Positions 1-12,134 of a stretch of DNA of 64,000 nt are shown in pieces. How positions within the stretch are numbered: position 1 is the first letter of the stretch; each line of letters opens with the position of its first letter. The DNA comes from Cephalotus follicularis (lineage: Eukaryota; Streptophyta; Magnoliopsida; Oxalidales; Cephalotaceae), in NCBI GenBank assembly GCA_001972305.1, contig BDDD01000018.1:806001-870000 (forward strand), written 5' to 3'. The translations under genes were made by a program, and so were the position numbers. The notes beneath the pieces were generated by a model. That model searched no databases. It had not been told where the DNA came from and saw only the letters and a list, made by a program, of their open reading frames with translations.

Positions 1-490
1 ATTGCGTATGCATCATGAATGAATTCATTTCATGACATCTGTTATCGTTGTCCCCTAGGTACTTTTATGTTTTCTCTAATTAGCCAGTGAATTCAACTAA
101 CCCTATCAATTTCAGATTGATGCAGTGGACTTGATGTCGTTCAAGCAGGAGGGAGGGGGGGCGTTGCAAAGATGGTCTTGTACTTCTTTTGATAAAAGAA
201 TTGTTGCAATAACGAGATTACTGTATTGGAAATTATGTATTAATGATTGTTGTGCTGGATATTGATCATGCTCCGTTCGTAGGCAATTAACATGTTGATG
301 TTGTATTACCGTTAAATATTGGTATCACGTAGTATGGCAATCATGATACGTGATTAAATTTGGCTTATTGATAAATGCTTCCACACTGATTACATGTTTA
401 GAAAGTTTTGAATTTTCTGTATTTTCACCTAAGCTAAATATTGTATTAATTGCCTTGACCTATGTGTCGTTTTGGGAATGGGGTGTGACA
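1..490 (+). repeat. 3' part of the 5' LTR of Ty3/gypsy element A
   Basis: This stretch ends in GGGTGTGACA, four bases before a perfect tRNA-Met primer-binding site, so it is the downstream end of a 5' LTR whose start lies outside the window. It resembles the terminal part of the LTR ending at 63789: both contain the 'caatttcagattgatgcag' block, a 'gctccgtt' block and a '...cgtagtatgg...' type block. No gene is seen in it. Confidence 0.85.
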
Positions 491-494
491 ACAA

Positions 495-506
495 TGGTAT
501 CAGAGC
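495..506 (+). other. Primer-binding site of element A (tRNA-iMet)
   Basis: The 12-mer TGGTATCAGAGC starts four bases after the LTR end. It is complementary to the 3' end of plant initiator-Met tRNA, which primes minus-strand DNA synthesis in many plant LTR retrotransposons. It fixes the orientation of element A as plus. Confidence 0.93.
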
Positions 507-601
507 ATATATGATATTTTACGCTTAGCTTGGATAATTTTATTGGAAATTAATAACTGTTCCTTGAGATGACTAATTACATCTTCCTTATAGGGAATGA
601 A

Positions 602-1426
602 ATGGACGGGAGGACACGTGGAAGGCGTAGAGCTGTTAATGAAGATGCTCCTCAAGAGGCAAACGTCGGGGGAGAGCCGATGGGTAATGTTCCCCAGGAA
701 GGAAATGTTGGAAGAGATCCGATGGATCGTATGGCAGACTACTTCCAACAGCAGATAGCAGCTAATGTAGATAACTTGGAGGAGATGAGGTGGTTGTACG
801 CCCAAGCACAGCCTCAGCGCGCGGCTCCGGGCCGTGGTGCGTGTGATGATGGTAACCAGTTTGGTAGAGATCTTGAAAGGTTTATGTGGCAGAATCCTCC
901 CAGTTTCAAAAGAGAGTTAGATGCTACTATTGCAGAGAGATGGCTGCAAGACTTAGAAAAGATCTTCGACGTCATGGATTGTACGGATGACCAAAAATTA
1001 AAGTTTTTCGTGTACCGGTTACGGGCTGAGGCCACTCGTTGGTGGGAGACGGTCAAAGAAAAGTGGGAGTCTAACAGACTTGCTAGTTCCTGGGAGAGGT
1101 TTCATGAGGAGTTTGTTGAGGCTTATGTGCCACGGATTGAGCGTGAGCGTAGAGAGACGGAGCTCTTGGAGCTACGTCAAGGAGAGATGACAGTGGCCCA
1201 ATATCAGGTCAGGTTTATGGAGTTGGCCAGACACTTAACTTATCTGGTGGCAGATGAAGAGAAAAAGATTCGGAGGTTCATGAAGGGCCTGCGGTCGGAT
1301 CTTCGGGCGAGGGTTAGAGCCATGGAGTTGGGAACCTTCGTGCAGGTCACCCAAAAGGCGAGGTTGTGGAGAGCATTCAAAATGAGGACTGTGCTAAGAG
1401 GGTCCGTATGAAGCAACCAAAACAGG
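602..1426 (+). pseudogene. gag of element A, N-terminal part (interrupted)
   Basis: Gag would form the retrotransposon's virus-like particle. The likely start is the ATG at 602, whose product begins MDGRTRGRRRAVNED and matches the starts of gag in B (23160) and F (33352); an in-frame ATG at 569 lies in leader sequence. The protein has an acidic N-terminal arm, then a Retrotrans_gag-like domain with the landmarks 'NPPSFKRELDATIAERWLQD', 'ATRWWE' and 'LRQGEMTVAQY'. Near 1365 the frame slips: compared with F one base is missing, so the plain reading frame stops at 1411. The shifted frame continues to 1426, where LTR element K is inserted, and resumes at 7911. Not functional. Confidence 0.88.
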
Positions 1427-3897
1427 TGTGACGACCCGTCCCTCAGGATAACCACCTCGGACGAATCGCCCGGTAGGAAGGAGGAATTTCCCATCTCCTC
1501 TGAGCCAAAACAATGCTACAACTCATGGCGGGGAAGAAACAAAAACAGGAAATGGCATAACTGTAAATAACCCTTACATAAAAACCATTCCAAAACTCAC
1601 CGTTTAACTAAAGGGGACACACAACAACCACTGCCCAAACGCACCGTTCCACTAAAGGAACATGCCAGGGGAGGGAGTCGGTGCAGCGAACGTAACACTA
1701 CGTCTTGCCTGGGGTCCCGGTCAGGGGATGCCAATACCACCCAACACAACATGACGTATCACAAGCCAGGCCTGCACCTCCATCCTAAGACATGCCTTCC
1801 CCGGACTAGCCATCCTCAGGCATGCCCTCACTGGACGACTAACATTGGACGACTAACATTGGACATGTCCTCCCCGAGCATGACCTCGCCGAGCATGACC
1901 TCCTCAGGCATGACCTCCCCGGGCATGACATCCCCGGGCATGTCCTCCCCGAAAAACACGTTCTCCTAGGACGTCTCCTCGGACAACATGTTCTCCTCGG
2001 ACAGAGCCCGACGACAAGTGCCAGACCACGACATAAACCATCCCAGCACTAACAACCTGAGATCAGGACACGTGCCCCACAGGTTGACCCCCCGCCCCAA
2101 GGAGATCCCCCGACCTACCCGACCTCGGGTTACCTTCTCGGTAAACAAGCAGAAGATCGTAACACAACATTTCCAGTAAAAACACGAAATCTCTTCATTA
2201 AACACAATAAATCATCTCAAGAACAAATTATATTATCATTAAAAAATAATATATATCTTGTTCACAAAATATCGTCCCCTGCTCAAAAGCCGAGGACCCA
2301 TACAAAAGAATATCATTTCCTCCTCAGGCCGAGGACCATACAACAAAGGAATACAACCCATATGCCCCCATGAATGCATGCAAGGAGGAGCCCATGAAGC
2401 CGGCAGCTCTGCTCATCCCCCGTAGACTACCTTGTCAACCCAAAAGACAGCCCTGGAAACCACAGCAGCTTCCTCTGCAAAACAACTGGGAGGGGATTAG
2501 TCCAAATGACTAGTGAGCAAGAACAAGCATTCTCCAGAGCATCCACAACCACTAGACGCACAAGGAAACATATATTAGGTCATACCCAACTGGGAGAAAC
2601 AAGAATATATCAGGGGACAATAAAAGAATGTACAACTCAACCACATGACAACATCCAGCTCCTCGGAGCCTGTCAAGAGAGTCGAATATCAACAAGCATA
2701 AGAATCCAATGGAAGATTATATCATCATCAACAAATAATAACTGTGTCGGGGACAAAAAATAAGGAAGAGGAAGACAAACACACATCACCACATCCCGTG
2801 GTCTGCCGTCATACACCATGACACCACACACACACACATCTATCCAGGCCTCGCCTGCTAGAATCTATCCGGACCTCGTCCGCTAGTATCTATCTGAGCC
2901 TCAGCTCGGTATCCACCACAGTATCCGTGGTCTACCGCCATACCAGGCAAAACACTCACCTATTCAGGCCTTGCCTGCTATGTCTATCCGGACCTCGTCC
3001 GCTAGTATATATCCGGACCTCGTCCGCTAGTATCTATCTGAGCCTCAGCTCGCTATCCACCACAGTATCCGTCCAACCAGGGGAACACCAAGAAAACAAG
3101 CCTTAAAATTTTGTGCACTCCTCATAACAGAGGAAAACCAAGGTATAAGGAGAGAATCATCAACAAAGATAACAACACATCTGAGGAAAAAATACACAAT
3201 CCTGAGGACCAACCGAGCTCTCAAGCTCACCCTAGATCAAGAACACAAATATACAAGATAACCGGGATTCAAATCCCCAGGGAAAACATTCAACCAGAGG
3301 ACTATAACATGCACACGTAAATATCAAATAAAGGAAAGAGGAGAATGTCCCACTCACAGAAACACCCCACAAGCTATCGCTTACCAACCCCGAGGTGCTC
3401 CGTCTCAGCAACGGGACCGTCGTCTGCAAAACTAACATGAATCAACCCAGGAAGAAACACAAACACACACATAAACATAACATAACCAGCCAAACCAGGC
3501 CATCATCCTCTTCCTCGGCCCGAGCACAACGTAACCCCATGCCCTTACCGAAACCAGTGAAGATAGGAGCTCACCTCCAAAGCTCAAAACCAAGACAAAG
3601 ATTCCAACGCTCGGTGAAGAAAGAAGAAGAAGACAAGAGCTCTCCCTTTCTTTCTCTCTCTCTCCAAAAACCGAACTCACTTACAAAGAAGAACTACCAA
3701 CTCCAATCAACTTCTTATCCCAACACAACCTTGGGAACAACAAGCTTCCTCAAGAAGATAACTATAAAATCAATATAATAACCTAAACCATTCGTGTCCA
3801 CATGTTTTAAATAACCCACCAATCCCACTTAATCCTTCCCATGAGCCAAACAAGGCCTTAAAATATAATCCTCTAAAAACAGGTATGGGGTATTAAA
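1427..3897 (-). repeat. 3' LTR of element K
   Basis: Left copy of the K LTR. Its sequence is closely repeated at 5502-7910 throughout, for example the 'ccgtccctca.gataaccacctc' block at the start and the 'gtccacatgttttaaat' block near the end. The terminal dinucleotide on the minus strand has decayed (TTTAATACCCC here, TGTAATACCCC in the other copy). Inside it are two small tandem arrays, at about 1850-1990 and 2850-3060. Confidence 0.88.
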
Positions 3898-3905
3898 TCC
3901 TCCCC
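3898..3905 (-). other. Polypurine tract of element K
   Basis: On the minus strand GGGGAGGA lies directly before the 3' LTR. This is where the plus-strand primer site of an LTR retrotransposon should be, and it supports the minus orientation of K. Confidence 0.75.
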
Positions 3906-3959
3906 AGCTTAGGAATTTTGTCCCCAAAATTTAAAACACAGGTGGAACACTTATAACCA

Positions 3960-5342
3960 AAACATGATCCAAGGAAACAACATACCTTCAGCCTTAACAT
4001 GAGTGGTAAGGCATGTGCTCATCTTCAAATTGTACACCCATGCGGTAGCCATAGGTCTTCCAGGTGGTCTACTCCTACCAGCTCCCGAACCAGAGGCTTG
4101 CCGAGCAGCCGCTCCACTTCCTGGTGCACCCGACTGATTGGTCCTCTGCGCTGGTTCCCTGGCCGTCTACTGTACATCCGAGGATACAAATCCTGGTGTT
4201 CCCGTTGCACTCTGCAACCCCAATGGACATTGATTCCGTAAACGCACAGTCTCGCCACATCGATAACATGAACGATTTCCCGCTCCACATTCACCAAAAT
4301 GGTGTCGACCACATAGCTGACAACGTGAGGGTGACGAAAAAGTCACTGCACTCTCCATCTTAGGAGTTCCATGAGAAAAACTAGGGACCGGAGCCTGAGT
4401 CGGCTGCTACGGTGATCCTCCCCAACTGCCCTTACCAACTGGTCCACTGGCAGACGAGGGTCCCATCGTCCTCTGATTCTTGGAGGAACTCTCGTCCACT
4501 TCAAGATTCGAAGCAAACCGTTTCTGTCCTCGGTCCTGTCTGCTCCTCTCCTCATTTATGCTTAGCTCGACCCTCATGGCCGACTCCACCAGATTACCAA
4601 AAACATTCCAATCAATGGTTGCCACTGTATGCCGTATCTCCGGCCTTAAGCCATCCAAAAACCTTTGGCATCTCTCCTCTTGATCAACCACCAATGCAGT
4701 AGTAAAATGAGACAACTCCAAAAACTTATGCTCGTATTGTGCCACCGACATTGAACCCTTATACAAACGCAAGAATTCCCTCCTCCGCTCCTGGACATAG
4801 GTATGAGGAAGAAAATGCTGGCGGAACTCTTTCTTAAACACAGACCAAGTGATCTCCAGAGGATCCTCAAACCTAGCACTCAAAGCTTCCCACCAACGCA
4901 AGGCTCCTTGCTCCATCAAAAAGGATGCATTGCCTACCCGCTGGTCCACGGATATATCAATCCTTTCAAATATCCGCTCCATACGGTTTAACCAAGTCTC
5001 TGCATCAACGGGGTTCCCAGATCCTTCAAAAACAACAGTCCCAAGGCACTGCATAGGTTCAAGTGGCAAGGGTTGAGGTATGGCTGCCCCAACGGTTTGA
5101 GCCCAAACAGTAAAAGTCTGTAACAGCTCAGACTAACTTCCCGCAACAACCGAATGAGGTACTTGAGCAGTAGACTGCCCAGCATGATTCTCGACCTCTG
5201 TCGGCCTCCCTTCTCTGGCCTCAACTCCAGGATTTGCCTTCACGTCCGGCAAAACATTCTGTGGTTCCCGATCCCCAACTAGCCTGGAGGTTGCCCTGCC
5301 CCCAATCCGGCCACGACCTATGGTGCCACTACGATGCATCAT
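3960..5342 (-). pseudogene. gag-like gene of element K
   Basis: One minus-strand frame runs from ATG at 5342 to about 3960, nearly the whole internal region, broken only by a few stops (near 5135, near 4408, near 4168). It opens with MMHRSGTIGRGRIGG. The gag domain shows 'NPVDAETWLNRMERIF', 'GALRWWEAL' and 'SMSVAQYEHKFLEL'. It is followed by two zinc-knuckle-like units near 4300: CQLCGRHHFGEC (CX2CX3HX4C, unusual spacing) and CYRCG...NQC with Arg where His is expected. With about 460 codons it is a full-length gag, but no pol follows. Stops and the damaged knuckle indicate decay. Confidence 0.85.
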
Positions 5343-5483
5343 CCTTCACACACAAGGCAAAAACCTACCATAACAACAAGTTCCATATGTATGCCATGCA
5401 TGAAATGTAAAACCCAACATATAAAACCCCAGAAAGCATCAACACGCAACAAGAAGGAAAAACATGCACTAGAACCACAAACC

Positions 5484-5500
5484 GGTCTCTTTGATACCAA
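5484..5500 (-). other. Degenerate primer-binding site of element K
   Basis: The minus strand reads TTGGTATCAAAGAGACC beside the inner end of the 5' LTR. This is close to the tRNA-Met type site (TGGTATCAGAGC) with substitutions. Confidence 0.7.
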
Positions 5501-5501
5501 C

Positions 5502-7910
5502 TTTGATGACCCGTCCCTCATGATAACCACCTCAGACGAATCGCCCGGCAGGAAGGAGGAATTTCCCATCTCCTCCGAGCCAAAACAATGCTACAACTCA
5601 TGGAAGGGAAGAAACAAAAACAAGAAATGGCATAACTGTAAATAACCCTTACATAAAACCCACTCCAAAACTCACCGTATAACTAAAGGGCACACACAAC
5701 AACCACTGCCCAAACGCACCATTCCACTAAAGGAACATGCAAGCGGAGGGAGCCAAGGCAGAGAACGTAACACTACGTCTTGCCTGGGGTCCCATGCAGG
5801 GGATGCCAACACCACCCAACACAACACGACGTATCACAAACCAGGCCTGCACCTCCATCCTAAGACATGCCTTCCTCGGACGAGCCATCCTCGGGCATGT
5901 CCTCACTGGACGACTAACCTCGGACATGTCATCCCGGGCATGTGCTCCCCGAGCATGTCCTCCCCGGGCATGACCTCCTCGGGCATGACCTCCTCGGGCA
6001 TGTCCTCCTCTGACGTCTCCTCGGACAACATGTTCTCCTCGGACAGAGCCTGACAACAAGTGCCAGACCACGACATGAACCATCCCAACACTAAAAACCC
6101 TAAGGTCAGGACACGTGCCCCACAAGTTGACCCCCCACCCCGGGGAGATCCCCAAACCTGCCCGACCTCAGGTAACGTTACCGGTAAACAAGCAGAAGAT
6201 CGTAAAACAGCATTTCAAGTAAAAACACGAAATCTCTTCTTTAAACACAATAAATCACCTCAAGAACACGTTATATTATCATTCCAAAATAATATATATC
6301 TTGTTCACAAAATATCGTCCCTTGCTCAAAAGCCGAGGACCCATACAAAAGAATATCATTTCCTCCTCGGCCCGAGGACCATACAACAAAGGAATAAAAC
6401 CCATATGCCCCCATGAACGCATGCGAGAATGAGCCCGTGAAGCCGGCAGCTCTGCTCATCCCCCACAGACTACCTTGTCAACCCAAAAGACTGCCCTGGC
6501 AACCACAGCAGCTTCCTCTGCAAAACAACTGGGAGGGGATTAGTCCAAATGACTAGTGAGCAACAACAAGCATTCTCCAGAGTATCCACAACCACTGGAC
6601 GCAAACGGAAACATATATCAGGTCATACCCAACTGGGAGAAACAAGAATATATCAGGGGACAATAAAAGAATGTACAACTCAACCACATGACAACATCTA
6701 GCTCCTCGGAGCCTATCAAGAGAGTCAAATATCAACAAGTATAAGAATCCAATGGAAGATTATATCATCATCAATAAATAATAACCGTGTCGGGGACAAC
6801 AAATAAGGAAGAGGAAGACAAACACATATCACCACATCCCGTGGTCTGCCGTCATACACCATGACACCACACACACACACACATCTATCCAAGCCTCGCC
6901 TGCTAGAATCTATCCGGACCTCATCCGCTAGTATGTATACGAGCCTCAGCTCGCTATCCACCACAGTATCCGTGGTCTACCGCCATACCAGGCAAAACAC
7001 ACACCTATCCAGGCCTTGCCTGCTATGTCTATCTGGACCTCATCCGCTAGTATCTGTCCGAGCCTGAGCTCGCTCACCACAGTATCCGTACAACCATGGG
7101 AAAACCAAGAAACCAAGTCGTAAAATTCCGTGCACCCCTCATAACAGAGGAAAACCAAGGTATAAGGAGGGAATAATCAACAAATATAACAACACATCCA
7201 AGGAAAAAATACACAATCTTGAGGACCAACCGAGCTCTCAAGCTCACCCAGATCAAGAACACAAATATACAAGATAACCCGGATCCAAATCCCCAAGGAA
7301 AATATTCAACGAGAGGACAATAATAGGCACACGTAAATATCAAATAAAGGAAAGGGGAGAATGACCCACTCACAGAAACACCCCACAAGCTTTCGCCGAC
7401 CAACCCCGAGGTGCTCCGTCTCAGCAACGGGACCATTGTCTGCAAAACTAACACGAATCCACCCAGGAAGAAACACAAACACATACATAACCATAACATA
7501 ACTAGCCAAACCAGGCCATCATCCTCTTCCTCAGCCCGAGCATAATGTACCCCCATGCCCTTACCGAAACCAGAGAACGTAGGAGCTCACCTTCAAAGCT
7601 CAAAAGCAAGACAAAGATTCCAACGCTCGGCAAAGAAAGAAGAAGAAGGCAATAGCTCTCCCTTTCTTTCTCTGTCTCCAAAAGCTGAACTCACTTACCA
7701 AAAAGAACTACCAACTCCAATCAACTTCTTATCCCAACACAACTTTGGGAACAAGAAGCTTCCCCAAGAAGCTAACTATAAAATCAATATAATAACCTAA
7801 ACCATTCTTCTCCACATGTTTTAAATAAGCCACCATCCCACTTAATCCTTCCCATGAGCCAAACAAGGCCTTAAAATATAATCCTCTAAAAACAGGTACG
7901 GGGTATTACA
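5502..7910 (-). repeat. 5' LTR of element K
   Basis: Right copy of the K LTR, about 2.4 kb. Its minus-strand start is TGTAATACCCC, intact. It repeats the arrays of the left copy: 'cgggcatg(a/t)cctcc' units at about 5890-6030 and 'tccggacctc.tccgctag' units at about 6880-7060. Open frames in it arise from these repeats and are not genes. Confidence 0.88.
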
Positions 7911-8220
7911 ACAGGCCCCCACACAGTCCAGACCAGCTTCATCGAAACGGCAAGGTAGTGGTTCTCCGACCAAGTCTTCAAAGAACAGAGCTCAAAAGTT
8001 TACCACACAGGGCACTCCCAGCCAGGGAAGCAATGCAAGATCTGGAAGTTATTTTCATTATGGCTGTTCTGACCATCAGCAAAAGGATTTTTGGGTAAAG
8101 AATGGGTGGTGCGTGAGGTGTGGAACGTCTGCTCACACGACTGCGAATTGTCCGAGGAGTCAAGCGACGGTGCCTACTGGACTTGGGGATGGCAATGGTA
8201 CTACGGCTAGACCTTCATAG
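7911..8220 (+). pseudogene. gag of element A, C-terminal part (nucleocapsid)
   Basis: Reading resumes right after element K, beginning with the duplicated target ACAGG. The protein is a basic Ser/Thr-rich linker ('SRPASSKRQGSGSPTKSSKN') followed by two zinc-knuckle positions. The first is degraded (Y-F-H-Y-G-C...; F and B have CYHCG..GH...C here). The second is intact as CVRCGTSAHTTANC. The frame ends at TAG 8218-8220. It joins 602-1426 when K and one copy of the duplication are ignored, so K inserted into an existing gag. Confidence 0.88.
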
Positions 8221-11200
8221 AGGAGGGATACTCGCAAGAGTATCATGAAAGGTAAAGTTTTTACCCTTACTCAGACAAAGGTTCTGTAGTCTACTTCCGT
8301 TATAGGAGGTACATTGTACATTCATGGCTTCTCTGCTAGAGTATTCATCGATCCTGGAGCATCACATTCCTTTATTGCTTCATGACTTTTATCGTGTTTA
8401 GATGTGGCACCTGATTGCATGCCATATATGATTGATATGAGTACACTTGCTGGGGATTCCATGTGTACGGATTCTATATATTGAAGTTGTGAGATTTCTG
8501 TGGCAGGTGTTCCTTTATATGCAGATTTGAGAGTGTTGCCCATTCATGATTTTGACATCATCTTTGGTATGGATTTGTTGTCAACTCATCATTCTTGGAT
8601 GGACTGCTACAGCAAGACCGTGGATTTTTGTCTGTCTGATGGTACCACATTTCAGTTTACGGGAGACAAAGGATTTTCGACGCCGATTATTTCCTTCATT
8701 CGTGCATCGAGGAATCTTGAGAAGGGGTGCGAAGAATATCTTACTTATGTGATTGATAGGAGGAATGGGAAGGATTAAGCTTAGAGGAGACTCCTGAGGT
8801 AAGTGAATTTCCTGATGTGTTTCCTACAGACTTGGAGTCATTGCCGCCGAAAAGGAGTATGGAGTTCGTTATTGATCTCATGCCTGGTACAACTCCTATT
8901 TCTAAGGCACCTTACTCAATGGCTCCTATAGAGCCGAGGGAACTGAAATTACAGTTGCAAGATTTGATTGACAAGGGCATCGTTTGACCTAGTGTTTCCC
9001 CGTGGGATGCACCGGTGTTATTTGTGAAGAATAAGGATGGATCGATGAGACTTTTTATCGATTACAGGATGTTGAATAAGGCCACGATTAAGAACAATTA
9101 CCCTCTCCCACACATCAAGGAATTATTTGATCAGTTGCAAGGGTCGAGGGTGTTTTCTAAACTCGATTTGAGGTTGGGTTATCATCAGCTAAGGGTAAGG
9201 GAAGGAGATACCGAAAAGACTACTTTTTGAACGTCGTATGGTCACTATGAATTTTTGGTGATGCCGTTTGGTGTTACCAATGCACCTGCAGCATTTATGT
9301 CGTTGATGAACGATGTGTTTCGACCCTATCTAGACCAGCTTGTGATGATATTCATTGATGACATTTTGATATACTCGTGGAGTGAGGAGGAACATGTACG
9401 TCATCTGAGGATAGTTTTGTAAGTCCTCAAAGAATAGTAGTTATATGCAAAATTTGGTAAGTGTGAATTTTGGCTTCACAATGTGGTCTTTCTAGTTCAT
9501 ATAGTATCCGAAGAAGGTTTGGCAGTGCATCCGTCCAAGATAGAGGTTGTGTGGGATTGGCCACAACCAAGGAATGTAATTGAGGTACGTAGTTTCCTTG
9601 GATTGGCGGGTTATTATCGGAGGTTCATCCATAATTTTTCGACGATAGCGATGCCATTGACACAGTTGACCCAGACGAAGACTCTGTTTGTTTGGGATGA
9701 GAGTTGTGAAGGGAGTTTTCTGGAGTTGAAGGACCGGTTGATTTTCACTCATATCTTTGCATTACCTTAGGGTAATGAGGATTTTTCAATATACAGTGAT
9801 GCTTCGAGTAGAGGGTTGGGTTGCGTGTTGATGCAACGTGGTAAGGTGATCGCTTATGCTTTGAGGAAACTGAAGCTATATGAGGAGAATTACCCAACAC
9901 ATGATCTTGAACCGACCGCTATTGTGTTTGCTCTTCAAAAAATGAGACACTATCTATAGGGAGCGTAGTTTGAGATATTTACTGACCATAAAAGCCTAAA
10001 GTACTTGTTTTGCCAGGATGAGTTGAACATGAGGCATTGAAGATGGGTGGAGTTCTTTAATGATTACGATTGTAGCATCCAGTACCACCTTGGTAAGGCG
10101 AACATTGTTGCCGATGCATTGAGTCATAAAGCTATGATAGCTAGTGCGATGGTGTCTCAGTGGAGGATGCTGGAGAATTTCTAGAAATAGACTCTGTTTA
10201 CACTATCATCAAGAGTCTTTGTTGCTAGCATTCGGGCACAGCCAGCGTTGCTCGACAAAATGAAGAATGCTCAGATGTATGATCATGAGTTGCATGAGAT
10301 TCGAGAGAATCTGGGACAGGAGTCTGACTTCCAGTTACATGCTGATGGTATATTGAGATTTCGGGGACGATTGTGTCTTCCGGATGATGATGGGTCGAAG
10401 GGTGAGTTACTTTATGCAGCTTACAAATCTCAGTATAGTATCCATCTTGGTAGCACCAGAATGTATCAGGATATGAAGAGGAATTACTGGTGGTCTAGCA
10501 TGAAGCGGGAAATTACGTAGTATGTTGCTAAGTGCTTGAGTTGCTAGAAGGTCAAGGCCGAACACCAGAGGCCGACAAGTTTTTTGCAACCGGTGCCAGT
10601 GGCGGAGTGGAAATGGGAACACGTGACTATGGATTTTGTTTCCAGTTTTCCATTGGCAAGGAATCTTCACAATGCAGTGTGGGTCATTGTTGACAGATAT
10701 GAAATCTGCTCACTTTCTGCCTACGTATGTTCTTGATTCAGCGAGCAAGTTGGCTCGACTGTATATTAAGGAGATTGTGAGACTACATGGTGTTCCTATT
10801 AATATCATATGTGATCGGGATTCGATCTTTACTTCCAACTTCTGGAAGAGATTTCAGATAGCTTTTGGGACGAAGCTGAACTTTAGAACAGCTTTCCATC
10901 CTCAGACGGATGGGCAGTCCGAGCGTACTATCTAGACTTTGGAGGACATGCTCCGTGCCTGTGTTTTCTATTTTACAGGTACTTGGGAGGATCGTATTCC
11001 CTTGAATGAATTCTCGTATAATAATAGTTATCACTCGAGCATTGGCATGGCTCCGTACGAGGCTCGATATGAACGTAAGTGCAGGTCACCTATTTTTTGG
11101 GATGAGGTCGAGGAGCGACTGATACTTGGACCTGATCTGGTTGAGGAGACTACAGAGAAGGTCAAGGTGATTGAAGAGAGACTGCTTGTAGCTCAGAGTC

Positions 11201-11667
11201 GATAGAAGAGTTATGTCGACAGTGTTAAAAGGAGACCTTTAACTTTTGATGTCGGAGATCACGCATTCTTGAAGGTGTCTCCTTGGAAGGGTGTTCACAG
11301 ATTTGGGAAAAAGGGCAAGTTAGCTCCACACTATATCGGTCCTTTTCAGATTCTTGAGAGGGTTGGGGAGGTATCATATCAACTTTCATTGCCTCCCGCA
11401 TTATCCAGAGTACATGATGTTTTCTATGTTTCTATGCTACGAGGTTACGTCCGAGATCCATCACACATCTTGGATTATGACTCGATAGTGGTGCGAGATG
11501 ACCTTTCTTGTGTGGAGTTGCCTGTGAGGATTCTGGATTGGAAGACTCAAGTGTTGAGGAGCTGCGCCATTCCTATGGTAAAGGTTCAGTGGCAGTTCCA
11601 TCACCCTGATGAAGGGACATGCGACTGTGAAGACGAGATGAGGGAATGTTACCCCCATTTGTTTTAG
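8221..11667 (+). pseudogene. pol of element A (protease, RT, RNase H, integrase, C-terminal chromodomain-like region)
   Basis: A full-length but heavily decayed Ty3/gypsy pol. The protease region is near 8340 (DPGASHSF, where many families have DSG or DTG). Reverse transcriptase spans about 8950-9450 with '[13 protein letters not shown]', 'FSKLDL', '[12 protein letters not shown]' and the catalytic FIDDI near 9350. RNase H is at about 9770-10110 (YSDASS..., TDHKSL). Integrase runs from about 10400, with HLGSTRMYQDMKRNYWW, a broken zinc site and '[12 protein letters not shown]'. The C-terminus ends in a chromodomain-like tail near 11560-11667. More than ten in-frame stops, several CAG to TAG or CGA to TGA relative to F, plus frameshifts rule out function. 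Overall it resembles Tekay/Del-type chromoviruses. Confidence 0.9.
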
Positions 11668-11696
11668 AGATGTTATAAATTCGAGGGCGAATTTCC

Positions 11697-11712
11697 TTGA
11701 AGGAGGGGTGAA
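11697..11712 (+). other. Polypurine tract of element A
   Basis: TTGAAGGAGGGGTGAA lies directly before the LTR start TGTAACGC. The same tract precedes the 3' LTR of F (37309-37328). Confidence 0.8.
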
Positions 11713-12134
11713 TGTAACGCTTGGAATTTTCATTTAATGTATTAATGTAAATTGCTTTGTAATTCCGTGATGAATTAATGAGAATTATGGATTTCCAACT
11801 AGTTGTAATTAATTTTCGATAAATGGGTGTTAAAGAAATGTTGTCGAGTTGGAAAAATAAGGGAAAAGAGATGCTTGCACGTCAACGCCAAGAGGTAGCG
11901 TCGATGCCAAGGGACAATGAGGCACTTAAGGGACCTTGCCTTAAGGCTTCGATGCCATCGATAGGAAGAATAAGAAGGTAGGCGTTAACGCGATTCGTGG
12001 AGCCTGTTAGTGCAAAGGGAAAGAGTCAACGCATCAACACGTGTCTTATATGTTGACGCCAAAGTCTGTTGGTGGAGCAAGATAAGACACTGACACAAGA
12101 CCCGTGAAGGACATGGGAAAGACACTTTAACTCT
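11713..12134 (+). repeat. 5' fragment of the 3' LTR of element A
   Basis: The LTR begins TGTAACGC after the polypurine tract and is cut after 422 bases by the CACTA terminus. Bases 11880-12065 carry a loose array of 'GTCGATGCC/GTCAACGC/GTTGACGCC' units, the same kind of motif as in the other LTRs of this window. The rest of this LTR is not found beyond the CACTA element. Confidence 0.85.

Larger units (their letters stand above)
1427..7910 (-). mobile_element. Gag-only LTR retrotransposon K (TR-GAG type), nested in gag of A
   Basis: Two direct repeats of about 2.4 kb (1427-3897 and 5502-7910) bound a short internal region of about 1.6 kb. The outer ends read TG...CA on the plus strand. The 5-bp target duplication ACAGG is present at 1422-1426 and 7911-7915. 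On the minus strand the order is 5' LTR, primer-binding site, gag, polypurine tract, 3' LTR. The only coding sequence is a gag relative; no protease, reverse transcriptase or integrase is seen, so it would depend on another element's enzymes. This matches the class described in plants as terminal-repeat retrotransposons with a GAG domain (TR-GAG). Confidence 0.9.

Noticed and set aside
5727-6155. Minus-strand frame of 142 codons with a repeated RGGHA pattern
   Set aside because: It is produced by the 'cgggcatgacctcc' tandem repeats inside the LTR of K. It has no family resemblance and the other LTR does not keep the frame.
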